Source of the DNA: Caulobacteraceae bacterium
GTDB lineage: Bacteria > Pseudomonadota > Alphaproteobacteria > Caulobacterales > Caulobacteraceae
Assembly (NCBI GenBank): GCA_947484535.1
Contig: CANKPO010000016.1
Coordinates: 1 to 12,481 of the forward strand
Length of the DNA: 12,481 nucleotides
Direction: 5' to 3'
Shown here: one piece after another, positions 1 to 7,294 of the stretch
Position numbering within the stretch: position 1 is the stretch's first letter
Layout of the letters: each line of letters begins with the position of its first letter
Notes under the pieces: model-generated
What the model was told of the DNA's origin: nothing
Seen by the model: the letters and a program-made list of their open reading frames with translations, nothing else
Databases searched by the model: none
Translations under genes and position numbers: made by a program

Positions 1-1137
1 AGCTATACAGGCGAGGATTCCGCCGAGCTTCACCTCCATGGCGGCATGGCGGTGGTTGAGGGGGTTCTCGATGCGCTGGACAGGCTGGGCCTGCGGATGG
101 CCGAGCCGGGTGAATTTACCCGCCGTGCCTTCCAAAACCAACGTATGGACTTGGCCCAGGCAGAGGCGGTGGCCGATCTGGTCGATGCCGAGACGGCGGC
201 GCAAAGACAGCAGGCGCTAGACCAGCTCGCCGGTGGACTGTCTCAGCGCTATGGCCTGTGGCGTGATCAATTGCTCGGTGCCTTGGCGATGCTTGAGGCC
301 GGGATTGATTTTCCAGACGAGGAGGTCCCAGAGGCCGTGGCCAATATGGCCCGCCCGCCGCTTGAAGGTCTGCTCGCTGAGATCCGCTATGCCCTGGATG
401 ACGGCAAGCGGGGGGAGCGGATCCGCGATGGCTATCGTGTCGCCGTGATCGGTGCGCCCAATGCGGGCAAGTCCAGCCTGATCAATGGGCTGCTTGGCCG
501 TGACGCCGCCATCGTCACCGATATTGCCGGGACCACGCGGGACATTATTGAGGCCCCTCTGGTCTTGGCGGGCTTTAAGCTCTTGCTCGCCGATACGGCC
601 GGTATTCGTCAGAGCGACGATTTGATCGAGCAGGAGGGCGTGCGGCGGGCTCAAGCTTGGGCGCAAGATGCTGCCCTTCGGCTTTGGCTGGTCGATGGCG
701 CGGGAGAGTCTGGCGACTGGGCCTTGGCTAGGGATCTGGTTGAACCGGGCGATGTCTGTATGATCAATAAGGCGGATCTTGGCCTGTCGGCCGATGGCGT
801 CGCGGCGGAGGCTTGGGCGCGGGCTCAAGGACTGGCCGTTCACAGGCTCAGTCTTGCAGGGGGCGACGCTGATGTCGTGCGCCTTGATCTCACCGAGCGG
901 GTGACGGCGGCCCTGTCCGGCGCGGACTTTCCGGCGGCGACCCGGCGACGGCATGCGGTCCACCTGTCTGAAGCCGCTGCTCATATAGAGCGCGCCCTCG
1001 GCGTTCTGGCGCTTGGCTCCGAACTAGCCGCCGAGGATGTGCGTCTGGCGGCGCGGGCGCTCGAGCGGGTGACGGGCAAGATCGACCCAGAGGATGTCCT
1101 GGGCGCGGTCTTTTCCACGTTCTGTATCGGCAAGTGA
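1..1137 (+). CDS. mnmE: tRNA uridine-5-carboxymethylaminomethyl modification GTPase MnmE (5' partial)
   Basis: MnmE is a GTPase that works with MnmG to install the (carboxymethyl)aminomethyl group at C5 of the wobble uridine of certain tRNAs. The reading frame is already open at base 1 with [15 protein letters not shown], which matches the end of the N-terminal folate-binding TrmE domain; compared with E. coli MnmE about 70 N-terminal residues are missing. Numbering from base 1, the inserted G domain shows G1 (GAPNAGKSS, residue 151 on), G2 (GTTRD, 177), G3 (DTAG, 198) and G4 (NKAD, 256). The C terminus is FCIGK, carrying the conserved cysteine at the active site. The first ATG in the window (46) is internal and is not the start. 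The gene lies 160 bp upstream of its partner mnmG, but the gap contains parS sites and a promoter, so the two need not share a transcript. Confidence 0.97.
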   Translation, partial: SYTGEDSAELHLHGGMAVVEGVLDALDRLGLRMAEPGEFTRRAFQNQRMDLAQAEAVADLVDAETAAQRQQALDQLAGGLSQRYGLWRDQLLGALAMLEAGIDFPDEEVPEAVANMARPPLEGLLAEIRYALDDGKRGERIRDGYRVAVIGAPNAGKSSLINGLLGRDAAIVTDIAGTTRDIIEAPLVLAGFKLLLADTAGIRQSDDLIEQEGVRRAQAWAQDAALRLWLVDGAGESGDWALARDLVEPGDVCMINKADLGLSADGVAAEAWARAQGLAVHRLSLAGGDADVVRLDLTERVTAALSGADFPAATRRRHAVHLSEAAAHIERALGVLALGSELAAEDVRLAARALERVTGKIDPEDVLGAVFSTFCIGK

Positions 1138-1139
1138 TC

Positions 1140-1155
1140 TGTTTCACGTGAAACA
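1140..1155. promoter_or_regulatory. parS site 1 (ParB-binding palindrome)
   Basis: TGTTTCACGTGAAACA is a perfect 16-bp palindrome and equals the classical chromosomal parS sequence bound by ParB/Spo0J. It lies 2 bp after the mnmE stop codon and about 3.5 kb from parB in the same window. ParB should nucleate here and spread as a CTP-bound clamp. Seen directly; binding is inferred from the conservation of parS. Confidence 0.95.
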
Positions 1156-1185
1156 TAGGCCGCCGCCGCGATGATCGACGGGTTA

Positions 1186-1201
1186 TGTTTCACGTGGAAC
1201 A
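1186..1201. promoter_or_regulatory. parS site 2 (one-mismatch palindrome)
   Basis: TGTTTCACGTGGAACA differs from site 1 at one base. Its reverse complement, TGTTCCACGTGAAACA, is a common parS variant allowed by the TGTTNCACGTGAAACA consensus. The two site centres are 46 bp apart. It ends 33 bp before the -35 element of the candidate mnmG promoter. Confidence 0.92.
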
Positions 1202-1234
1202 TAGCCCTCCGCACCGCATGGCCCCTGACTCATC

Positions 1235-1263
1235 TCGACGCCAAGCGTCGGTTGGCCTATAAG
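1235..1263 (+). promoter_or_regulatory. candidate promoter of the mnmG-rsmG-parA-parB operon
   Basis: TCGACGC (1235-1241) and CCTATAAG (1256-1263), separated by 14 bp, resemble the Caulobacter housekeeping consensus TTGACGS-N10-14-GCTANAWC (6 of 7 and 6 of 8 positions). Read as a general sigma-70 promoter it is TCGACG-N17-TATAAG. Transcription would begin near 1270, giving a leader of about 28 nt before the ATG at 1298. A GACTC (GANTC) site lies at 1227-1231, and an inverted repeat CGACGC/GCGTCG (1236-1241, 1245-1250) overlaps the -35 region. Prediction only. Confidence 0.5.
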
Positions 1264-1297
1264 ACGCTCAGCGGCACATTGGCCCGCCCTGCCCCAC

Positions 1298-3193
1298 ATG
1301 ATCAAACCCGTGAGCGCCATTCAGCCCCCTCTGCCCTCGATGGCCTGGGACGTCATCGTCATCGGCGGTGGCCATGCGGGCTGCGAGGCTGCGGCGGCTG
1401 CAGCGCGCTTTGGGGCAAAGACCCTGCTGCTGACCCACCGGCTCGAGACCTTGGGTGAAATGTCCTGCAACCCCGCCATTGGTGGTCTGGGCAAGGGCCA
1501 TCTTGTGCGTGAGATCGATGCCCTTGATGGGTTGATGGGCCGGATGGCCGATCAGGCGGGTATTCAGTTTCGTATGCTCAATCGGTCCAAGGGCGCAGCC
1601 GTGCGTGGTCCTCGCTCTCAGATCGATCGCAAGCTCTACCGCGAGGCCATGCAGGCTGCTCTGGCCCATCAGCCCAATCTGATTCTCCATGCCGAGGCGG
1701 TCGAGGACCTGATCATCGAGGATGGTCGCGTCGCCGGTGTCATTGGCGCGACGGGCGTGGCCTATCTGGCCGCGCGGATTGTCCTGACCACAGGCACCTT
1801 CTTGAAGGGCGTCATCCATCTGGGTGAAAAGCGCATTCCAGCGGGCCGGGTGGGCGATCAACCCGCCATTGGTCTGGCCGACCGTCTCTATGGCCTTGGC
1901 CTAAGCATGGGCCGCCTCAAGACTGGCACGCCTGCCCGGCTCGATGGCTCGACCATCCATTGGGATCAGCTGGACATGCAGGAGGCTGATAATCCTCCCG
2001 TGCCCTTCTCGTTCCTCACCGACAAGATCACGACCCCGCAGATTGCTTGCGGCATCACCTTTACCAATCAAGAGACCCACAAGATCATTGCCGAGCGCCT
2101 GACAGAATCGGCGGTCTATGGCGGCCGGACGACCGGTGTGGGTCCGCGCTATTGTCCGTCGATTGAAGACAAGGTCGTACGCTTTGCTGATAAGACCAGC
2201 CATCAGGTGTTCTTGGAGCCTGAGGGCCTTGATGACGACACGGTCTATCCCAACGGCGTCTCGACCTCGGTGTCCGAAGAGACCCAGACCCTGTTTCTCC
2301 GTACCATTCCGGGCCTTGAATCGGTCGTCATCCGCCGGTTCGGCTACGCCATCGAATATGACTATGTCGATCCGCGCGAACTAACCCCAGCACTAGAGGT
2401 CAAGCGTCTGCCCGGTCTCTATCTGGCCGGTCAGATCAACGGGACGACGGGCTATGAAGAGGCGGGGGCGCAAGGTCTGGTGGCGGGTCTCAATGCCGCC
2501 CGTCAGGCCTCTGGGGCCGATGCAGTGACCTTTGCGCGGGATGAGGCCTATATTGGCGTCATGATCGATGATCTGGTCACACGTGGCGTCACCGAGCCCT
2601 ATCGTATGTTCACCAGCCGCGCCGAATATCGTCTCACCTTGCGGGCAGACAATGCCGACCAGCGCCTCACCGAACGCGGTCTGGCCCTCGGCTGTGTTGG
2701 CACCGAGCGGGCTGAACGTTACGCCGTCAAGGCTGATGCCCTGCGCCTCGCCCGACAACAGGCGGATCAACTAACCTTGACGCCGCAAGAGGCCGGTCGT
2801 CACGGCCTCTATGTCAAGGCCGACGGTCAAAGACGAAGCCTCAAGCACCTGCTGGCCTATTCCGAGTTCTCGTTTGAGGCCCTGACGCAGGTCTGGCCAC
2901 AGATCGCCCAATGGAGCCCCGATGTGCGCGAACAGGTCGAGATCGATGCGACCTATAGCGGCTATCTCGACCGTCAAACCGCCGATGTCGAAGCCTTCCG
3001 CCGGGATGAGAACCTCACCCTGCCCGCCGACCTCAACTATGGCCTTGTCGGCGGCCTATCCAACGAGGTCCGCGAGAAGCTCATTCGCGTCCAGCCCCAG
3101 ACGCTTGGCCAAGCCGCCCGTATTGAAGGCGTGACCCCCGGCGCCTTGACCGCCCTGCTCGCCCATGTTCGCAGGCCAACCCATGCCGCTTGA
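1298..3193 (+). CDS. mnmG: tRNA uridine-5-carboxymethylaminomethyl modification enzyme MnmG (GidA)
   Basis: MnmG is the FAD-dependent partner of MnmE in wobble-uridine C5 modification of tRNA in the cytoplasm. The 631-residue length matches E. coli MnmG (629). The FAD dinucleotide-binding loop GGGHAGCE is at residues 23-30, followed by CNPAIGG (57-63), [30 protein letters not shown] and [14 protein letters not shown], all signature blocks of the family. The C-terminal helical region ([21 protein letters not shown]) that contacts MnmE and tRNA is complete. The ATG at 1298 gives a 14-residue extension before the second candidate start, ATG 1340 ([11 protein letters not shown]). Neither has a good Shine-Dalgarno sequence, so the exact start is uncertain. 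It is the first gene downstream of the parS pair, and its end overlaps rsmG. Confidence 0.97.
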   Translation: MIKPVSAIQPPLPSMAWDVIVIGGGHAGCEAAAAAARFGAKTLLLTHRLETLGEMSCNPAIGGLGKGHLVREIDALDGLMGRMADQAGIQFRMLNRSKGAAVRGPRSQIDRKLYREAMQAALAHQPNLILHAEAVEDLIIEDGRVAGVIGATGVAYLAARIVLTTGTFLKGVIHLGEKRIPAGRVGDQPAIGLADRLYGLGLSMGRLKTGTPARLDGSTIHWDQLDMQEADNPPVPFSFLTDKITTPQIACGITFTNQETHKIIAERLTESAVYGGRTTGVGPRYCPSIEDKVVRFADKTSHQVFLEPEGLDDDTVYPNGVSTSVSEETQTLFLRTIPGLESVVIRRFGYAIEYDYVDPRELTPALEVKRLPGLYLAGQINGTTGYEEAGAQGLVAGLNAARQASGADAVTFARDEAYIGVMIDDLVTRGVTEPYRMFTSRAEYRLTLRADNADQRLTERGLALGCVGTERAERYAVKADALRLARQQADQLTLTPQEAGRHGLYVKADGQRRSLKHLLAYSEFSFEALTQVWPQIAQWSPDVREQVEIDATYSGYLDRQTADVEAFRRDENLTLPADLNYGLVGGLSNEVREKLIRVQPQTLGQAARIEGVTPGALTALLAHVRRPTHAA

Positions 3194-3833
3194 TCACCCC
3201 AGCATGCCCCTTTCCGTTACAGATGCCGCAAGCTTTCAGGCCGCGACCGGAGCAAGCGACGCTCAACTGGCCGATATTGAGACCTACCGCGGGCTCCTTG
3301 CCGACTGGAACACGCGAATGAACCTTGTCGGCCCTTCGGCCATGGCCGACTTTTGGGGCCGTCACGCCTTTGATAGCGCCCAACTGCTCAGCCTGGCACC
3401 CGAGGCCAAGGTTTGGGCCGATCTGGGAGCGGGCGCAGGATTTCCCGGACTGATCCTTGCTATCCTGCTCAAGAATGACCCCGACGGTGAGGTCCATCTG
3501 GTTGAGAGCATGGCTAAGCGGTGCCGGTTTTTAGAGGCTGTGGTCGAAGCGCTCGACCTTCCCGCCATTGTCCATAATGTGCGCGCGGAAAGCATTGGCC
3601 TAAGGGTTGACCGCGTCACAGCGCGGGCCTTTGCACCGATGGAACGGCTTTTGACCTTTGCCCAACCCTATTTCAAGCTTGGGGCTGTGGGCCTGTTCTT
3701 GAAGGGTGAGGGGGTCGACGCTGAACTGGAATTGGCCGCTAAAGACTGGACCTTCCAGACCCAACAGTTTCCAAGCCGAAGCGATCCTCGTGGCCGCATC
3801 GTCGAGATTAAGAGGCTCTATCGTGCCCAATAG
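3183..3833 (+). CDS. rsmG: 16S rRNA (guanine-527-N7)-methyltransferase RsmG (GidB)
   Basis: RsmG uses S-adenosylmethionine to methylate N7 of a guanine in the 530 loop of 16S rRNA (G527 in E. coli). The protein has the family block WNTRMNLVG, then HAFDS (61-65), the SAM-binding motif [10 protein letters not shown] (80-89), the LVES acidic loop and a RAFAPM block. At 216 residues it is of normal length (E. coli 207). Three in-frame ATGs exist: 3165, 3183 and 3204. I chose 3183 because CAGG lies 7 nt upstream; that start overlaps the end of mnmG by 11 bp, which suggests translational coupling. The 3' end overlaps the start of parA by 11 bp. The order gidA-gidB-parA-parB is common near bacterial origins. 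Confidence 0.95.
   Translation: MPLDHPSMPLSVTDAASFQAATGASDAQLADIETYRGLLADWNTRMNLVGPSAMADFWGRHAFDSAQLLSLAPEAKVWADLGAGAGFPGLILAILLKNDPDGEVHLVESMAKRCRFLEAVVEALDLPAIVHNVRAESIGLRVDRVTARAFAPMERLLTFAQPYFKLGAVGLFLKGEGVDAELELAAKDWTFQTQQFPSRSDPRGRIVEIKRLYRAQ
3810..3815 (+). promoter_or_regulatory. ribosome binding site that sets the parA start
   Basis: AAGAGG lies inside the last codons of rsmG, 7 nt before GTG 3823. It is the only convincing Shine-Dalgarno sequence near the start of the conserved ParA domain. It argues against the more upstream in-frame ATG at 3706. Confidence 0.7.
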
Positions 3834-4644
3834 TCCCATCCCGGCCCTTCGTGTCCTGTCGATTTCCAACCAAAAGGGGGGCGTCGGCAAGACGACCACG
3901 GCGATCAATCTTGGCACCGCCTTGGCCGCTGTTGGCCAGCGCGTGCTGATCCTTGATCTGGACCCTCAGGGCAATGCCTCAACGGGTCTGGGTGTGCCGC
4001 GTCAAAAGCGGACCACGACCATCTATGATGTGCTCTTGGGCGAGCGCCCGATCTTGGAAGCCGCCGTCGAAACCGCCCTGCCCGGCCTGCATATTGTGCC
4101 ATCGGACGCCGATCTGTCAGGTGTCGAGATGGAATTGGCCCAGGTCGCTGGCCGCTCGTTCAAGCTGCGCGATGCCTTGGCTGCCTTGCGCGCAGATACC
4201 GGCCCGGATCGCTATACCTATGTGCTGATCGACTGCCCACCTTCGCTGAACCTCCTGACCGTCAATGCCATGGCGGCGGCCGATGCGGTTCTGGTGCCCC
4301 TGCAGTGCGAGTTCTTTGCGCTCGAGGGCCTTAGCCAACTGATGCGCACGGTCGATCTGGTGCGCGGCAGCCTCAATCCCACCCTCGAAATCCAGGGTGT
4401 GGTCCTGACCATGTATGACAAGCGCAATAGCCTGTCTGAACAGGTCGCGTTGGATGTGCGCAGCCATTTTGGTGACAAGGTCTATGAGACGGTCATTCCG
4501 CGCAATGTCCGGGTCTCCGAGGCGCCGTCCTTTGGCAAGCCGGTCCTGATCTACGATCTCAAATGCGCCGGCAGCCAAGCCTATTTGAAGCTGGCCAAGG
4601 AAGTGGTGGCGCGCGAGCGGGCGCGCCAGACACAGGCGGCCTGA
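3823..4644 (+). CDS. parA: chromosome-partitioning ATPase ParA
   Basis: ParA is a Walker-type ATPase that binds DNA non-specifically when ATP-bound and, with ParB-parS, drives movement of the origin region. The deviant Walker A motif KGGVGKTT is at residues 18-25 with its signature lysine, the Walker A' region LDLDPQGN at 44-51, and the Walker B/switch DCPPSL begins at D137. Later blocks LQCEFFALEGLSQL, IPRNVRVSEAPSFGKP and DLKCAGSQAYL are typical of alphaproteobacterial chromosomal ParA. The GTG start at 3823 gives 273 residues, and the conserved domain begins only 8-10 residues in. The frame stays open upstream to an ATG at 3706, but those residues are rsmG sequence read out of frame. The gene overlaps rsmG by 11 bp and is followed by parB after 29 bp. 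Confidence 0.97.
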   Translation: MPNSPIPALRVLSISNQKGGVGKTTTAINLGTALAAVGQRVLILDLDPQGNASTGLGVPRQKRTTTIYDVLLGERPILEAAVETALPGLHIVPSDADLSGVEMELAQVAGRSFKLRDALAALRADTGPDRYTYVLIDCPPSLNLLTVNAMAAADAVLVPLQCEFFALEGLSQLMRTVDLVRGSLNPTLEIQGVVLTMYDKRNSLSEQVALDVRSHFGDKVYETVIPRNVRVSEAPSFGKPVLIYDLKCAGSQAYLKLAKEVVARERARQTQAA

Positions 4645-4673
4645 CGTGACCACCTTGAAGGAAAGACAAACAG

Positions 4674-5600
4674 ATGGCTGAAGGCCGCAGGGGTTTGGGC
4701 CGAGGACTTTCGGCCCTATTGGGAGAATCTGAGGCGGAATTGGCCAGCGCAGAGGGGCGTGAGGCCGACCGTGCGGTCGCCTCAGCGGCGGCGCGCGAGA
4801 CGCCGATTGAGCTTTTGCGCCGTAATCCGGATCAACCGCGCAGGCAATTTACGGAAGGCGACATTAACGAACTGGCCGATTCCATCCGTGAGGTCGGCAT
4901 CCTGCAGCCCATTTTGGTTCGCCCTGCCCCGGGTTCGGCGGGTGACTATCAGATCGTTGCGGGTGAGCGGCGTTGGCGCGCGGCCCAGATGGCTGGCCTC
5001 AAGACCGTCCCCATCTTGGTGCGCGAGCTCGACGATCTGGCCGTTCTTGAAATCGGTATTATCGAAAATGTCCAGCGGGCCGATCTTAATCCCGTGGAAG
5101 AGGCCATGGGGTACCGGGCGCTGATCGAGCGGTTTGGCCGCACCCAAGAGGCGGTCGCCCAGACGGTGGGCAAGAGCCGCAGCCATGTTGCCAATGCCCT
5201 GCGCCTGCTGTCTCTTCCCGATGAGGTTCAAGCGCTCCTCTTGTCCGGCGCCTTAAGTGCGGGTCATGCGCGCGCCATCGTCTCTGCCTCCGATCCTGTG
5301 GGCCTCGCCCGTCAGATCGTCGATGGCGGTCTTTCGGTTCGGGCGACCGAGGCCTTGGTTCGCAAGGCGGGTGCCGGTTCAGCCTCTCGTCCGTCCCGGC
5401 CGGGCAAGGCGGGCGGCTTCAAGGACGCAGACACGCGCGCCCTAGAAACGGACCTGTCGGACATCTTGGGTTTGGACGTTGAAATTCTCGACCGCGACGG
5501 GGCGGGCGAAATTCGCATTTCTTACGCGACGCTCGAGCAGTTAGACGATTTGTGCCGTCGCCTAACGCGCACAGCGGCGGGTATCGGTACGCGCGACTAG
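4674..5600 (+). CDS. parB: chromosome-partitioning protein ParB (parS-binding CTPase)
   Basis: ParB loads on parS, spreads as a CTP-dependent DNA clamp and stimulates ParA. In order along the 308 residues: an N-terminal ParA-stimulating peptide GLGRGLSALLG (7-17), a variable linker, the CTP-binding N domain with GERR (97-100) and ENVQR (131-135), the parS-reading helix-turn-helix region (TQEAVAQTVGKSRSHVANALRL begins at 157), a basic Ala/Gly/Ser/Arg-rich linker (about 230-250), and a C-terminal dimerisation domain (LETDLSDILGLDVEI to LDDLCRRL). The start ATG 4674 has AAGGA at 4658-4662, 11 nt away and so slightly distant. Its matching parS sites lie at 1140-1201. It is the last gene of the + operon and converges with holA. 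Confidence 0.98.
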   Translation: MAEGRRGLGRGLSALLGESEAELASAEGREADRAVASAAARETPIELLRRNPDQPRRQFTEGDINELADSIREVGILQPILVRPAPGSAGDYQIVAGERRWRAAQMAGLKTVPILVRELDDLAVLEIGIIENVQRADLNPVEEAMGYRALIERFGRTQEAVAQTVGKSRSHVANALRLLSLPDEVQALLLSGALSAGHARAIVSASDPVGLARQIVDGGLSVRATEALVRKAGAGSASRPSRPGKAGGFKDADTRALETDLSDILGLDVEILDRDGAGEIRISYATLEQLDDLCRRLTRTAAGIGTRD

Positions 5601-5647
5601 GCTCATTTCGCCGGTTTTCTACAAGATATTGAATGGACAGCATTTTC

Positions 5648-5667
5648 ACCCCCCAAATATGGTGGGT
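5648..5667. terminator. candidate terminator between convergent parB and holA
   Basis: An imperfect stem of 8 positions with one mismatch (5648-5655 with 5660-5667, loop AATA) lies in the 74-bp gap after the parB stop and before the holA stop. Neither side has a good T-run (only TTA follows on +), so intrinsic termination would be weak. It may serve both strands. The rest of 5601-5674 shows nothing recognisable. Confidence 0.4.
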
Positions 5668-5674
5668 TTAGCCG

Positions 5675-6730
5675 CTAGAGCCCTAAACGGCGCGCTCGGC
5701 CCGCAATGGTTAAGGCGAGTCTTTCCGCAATAAGCGTATCAGGCGAGCCGGTCTGTTTGCACGCCCTGTCGGCATTTAACAGGTCCGGCTGAAGGTCAGC
5801 GAGTTGGTCGAGGTTCCAAGCGCGGGCTTGACGCAAGAACTCGCGCTCCTGTTTCCAAAAGATGCCCGACGACTTGGCCGCCTCCTGCAGGCCCGCCCCG
5901 CTCTTGTGCAAGGTCAGCACCCGGCGAAGACGGCCCATATAGAAGCTAATGGCCCGCACGGCGGCGGGACCATTTTCGCCCTCGGCAAAGGCACGGCGTA
6001 ATCCGGCTTGCGCCGCACCGAGCCGACCGCCAAAGGCATCGGCTGCGGCGTCACTCAAGGAGGCTTCAGGCTCGACCCCCAAAAAGGGGGCCAGATCGGC
6101 GGGCGTCGCATTCACGCCGCTGTCGGGACCGAGGAACAGGACCAGCCGTTCGATCTCTTGGCGAACCACCCCGCGCTCCCGGGGTAGCCGCGCCACGATC
6201 AGATCAAGAGCATCGGCGCTCAGGCCCACACGGTCTTTGCTGAGCAGATCACGGACCAGCCTTGCGACGTCGCCGGTGTCGTCCTCATAGCAGGGGATGA
6301 CCACGGCCCCGGTCTTGGCCTGTTCAGCGGCCTTGCGCAGGGCGGAGTCCTTGGCCAGCGCTCCGGCTTCGATCAAGAGCATGGCGTCGCGATTGAGCAG
6401 GCCCTCGACATGCTGTTTGAGCGCCTCGGCGGCGGCCTTATCAACGGGACCCTTCTCGCCAGTCAGTTTCAGCCGCACGAGCCGTCGCCCGCCCATGAGC
6501 GACATGGCCGCCAGCTCATCGACCAGTCGCGCAGAATCGTTAGAAAGGTCGGTTTCGGTCAGAACGGAGACGTCAAAGGGATCGTCAGGATTTTGCGTCG
6601 ACTTGGCCGCGACCAGATCGGCCCGCTCGCGGACCACGGCGCGATCCTTGCCATAGAGCAGAACAGCGCGGATATCCGACCCCGGCTGGGCCAAAAACCG
6701 ATCAATATCGGGCTTTTTGGCCAAGATCAT
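5675..6730 (-). CDS. holA: DNA polymerase III subunit delta (HolA)
   Basis: HolA is the delta subunit of the clamp-loader complex, which opens the beta sliding clamp and loads it on primed DNA. The protein starts MILAKKPDIDRFL, with the characteristic VLLYGKDRAVVRERAD block at about 22-38, the region SLMGGRRLVRLK that corresponds to the clamp-contacting area, a middle AAA+-like part, and the C-terminal helical domain (AISFYMGRLRRVL, IAERLALTIAGRARRLGL). The length of 351 residues is usual for the family. The frame is open further upstream, but that part only reads lptE out of frame. ATG 6730 leaves a 4-nt gap after the lptE stop, which suggests translational coupling. No strong Shine-Dalgarno is seen; AAAGG lies 12 nt away. 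It is the last gene of the leuS-lptE-holA group. Confidence 0.93.
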   Translation of the reverse strand: MILAKKPDIDRFLAQPGSDIRAVLLYGKDRAVVRERADLVAAKSTQNPDDPFDVSVLTETDLSNDSARLVDELAAMSLMGGRRLVRLKLTGEKGPVDKAAAEALKQHVEGLLNRDAMLLIEAGALAKDSALRKAAEQAKTGAVVIPCYEDDTGDVARLVRDLLSKDRVGLSADALDLIVARLPRERGVVRQEIERLVLFLGPDSGVNATPADLAPFLGVEPEASLSDAAADAFGGRLGAAQAGLRRAFAEGENGPAAVRAISFYMGRLRRVLTLHKSGAGLQEAAKSSGIFWKQEREFLRQARAWNLDQLADLQPDLLNADRACKQTGSPDTLIAERLALTIAGRARRLGL

Positions 6731-6734
6731 GGGT

Positions 6735-7259
6735 CTAGGAGGCCTTTCTACTGGCAAAATAACGCGCGATCTCGAGCCGGATCTGCTGAGCTGCCTCTGA
6801 TGCCGCGCGTTTTTGACCATCCTGCTGGGCCGAGATGCCGCCATAGGGGGCGTCGGCAGAGTCGTAGGTGACGGCGATGGGAACAAGCCCGCTGGTCAAG
6901 ACGGCGCGGGTCTGGGCGTCGGTCAGGCTATAGGTGACCTTCAGCTGAAGTTCATAGCGGTTGGCGACATTGTCGACCCGAAGGCCACGCGGCAGGCGCT
7001 TTTCCTCAACCATAATCTTCAACCGATAGGCGGGTGGGATGGCGGCGTCGCGACCAAAGGCATCATCCAGATCTTCGCGCAGCAGATAGCCAGCCCGTCC
7101 TTGCGCCACATCCGTTGCGATTGCCGACAGCCCCGGAGCCACGCCCGGAGAGGCATAGAGGGGTGTGAAACCGCAGGCGGCGAGGCTAAGGCAGCTCACC
7201 AAGGTCGCCCCGAGCGCTAGCCACCGCGTGGGGCCTGATGTGACGATCCGATGTTCCAA
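6735..7259 (-). CDS. lptE: LPS-assembly lipoprotein LptE
   Basis: LptE is an outer-membrane lipoprotein that plugs the LptD beta-barrel and helps insert lipopolysaccharide into the outer leaflet. The 174-residue product has a lipoprotein signal: basic residues R4 and R12, a hydrophobic stretch from about 13 to 26, and lipobox LAAC with the lipidated Cys at 29. It is followed at once by GFTPLY, a hallmark of LptE/RlpB proteins (CGFxPLY). The remainder (NRYELQLKVTYSLTD) fits the LptE fold. No ATG fits: the only plausible start is TTG 7259, with AGGGG 5 nt upstream and no stop-free ATG before it. The start is 35 nt after the leuS stop, and the stop is 4 nt before holA. LptE beside holA and leuS is a common proteobacterial arrangement. 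Confidence 0.92.
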   Translation of the reverse strand: MEHRIVTSGPTRWLALGATLVSCLSLAACGFTPLYASPGVAPGLSAIATDVAQGRAGYLLREDLDDAFGRDAAIPPAYRLKIMVEEKRLPRGLRVDNVANRYELQLKVTYSLTDAQTRAVLTSGLVPIAVTYDSADAPYGGISAQQDGQKRAASEAAQQIRLEIARYFASRKAS

Positions 7260-7294
7260 GTGATCCCCTAGCCTCGATGATCCGCAGCGGTCGT

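Noticed and set aside
217..984. A 255-codon open frame on the - strand opposite mnmE
   Set aside because: It is antisense to well-conserved mnmE sequence, has no family resemblance, and is explained by the third-position G+C bias of the real gene.
1171..1458. A small + strand open frame spanning parS site 2 and the start of mnmG
   Set aside because: It has no ribosome site and most of it overlaps mnmG out of frame, so the regulatory reading of the gap is better supported.
1268..1861. A 197-codon open frame on the - strand opposite the start of mnmG
   Set aside because: It mirrors the conserved FAD-binding region of MnmG, and its translation looks unstructured.
3706..3822. An N-terminal extension of ParA from ATG 3706
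   Set aside because: The extra residues are rsmG read in another frame, and a good ribosome site with GTG 3823 sits right at the family's usual start.
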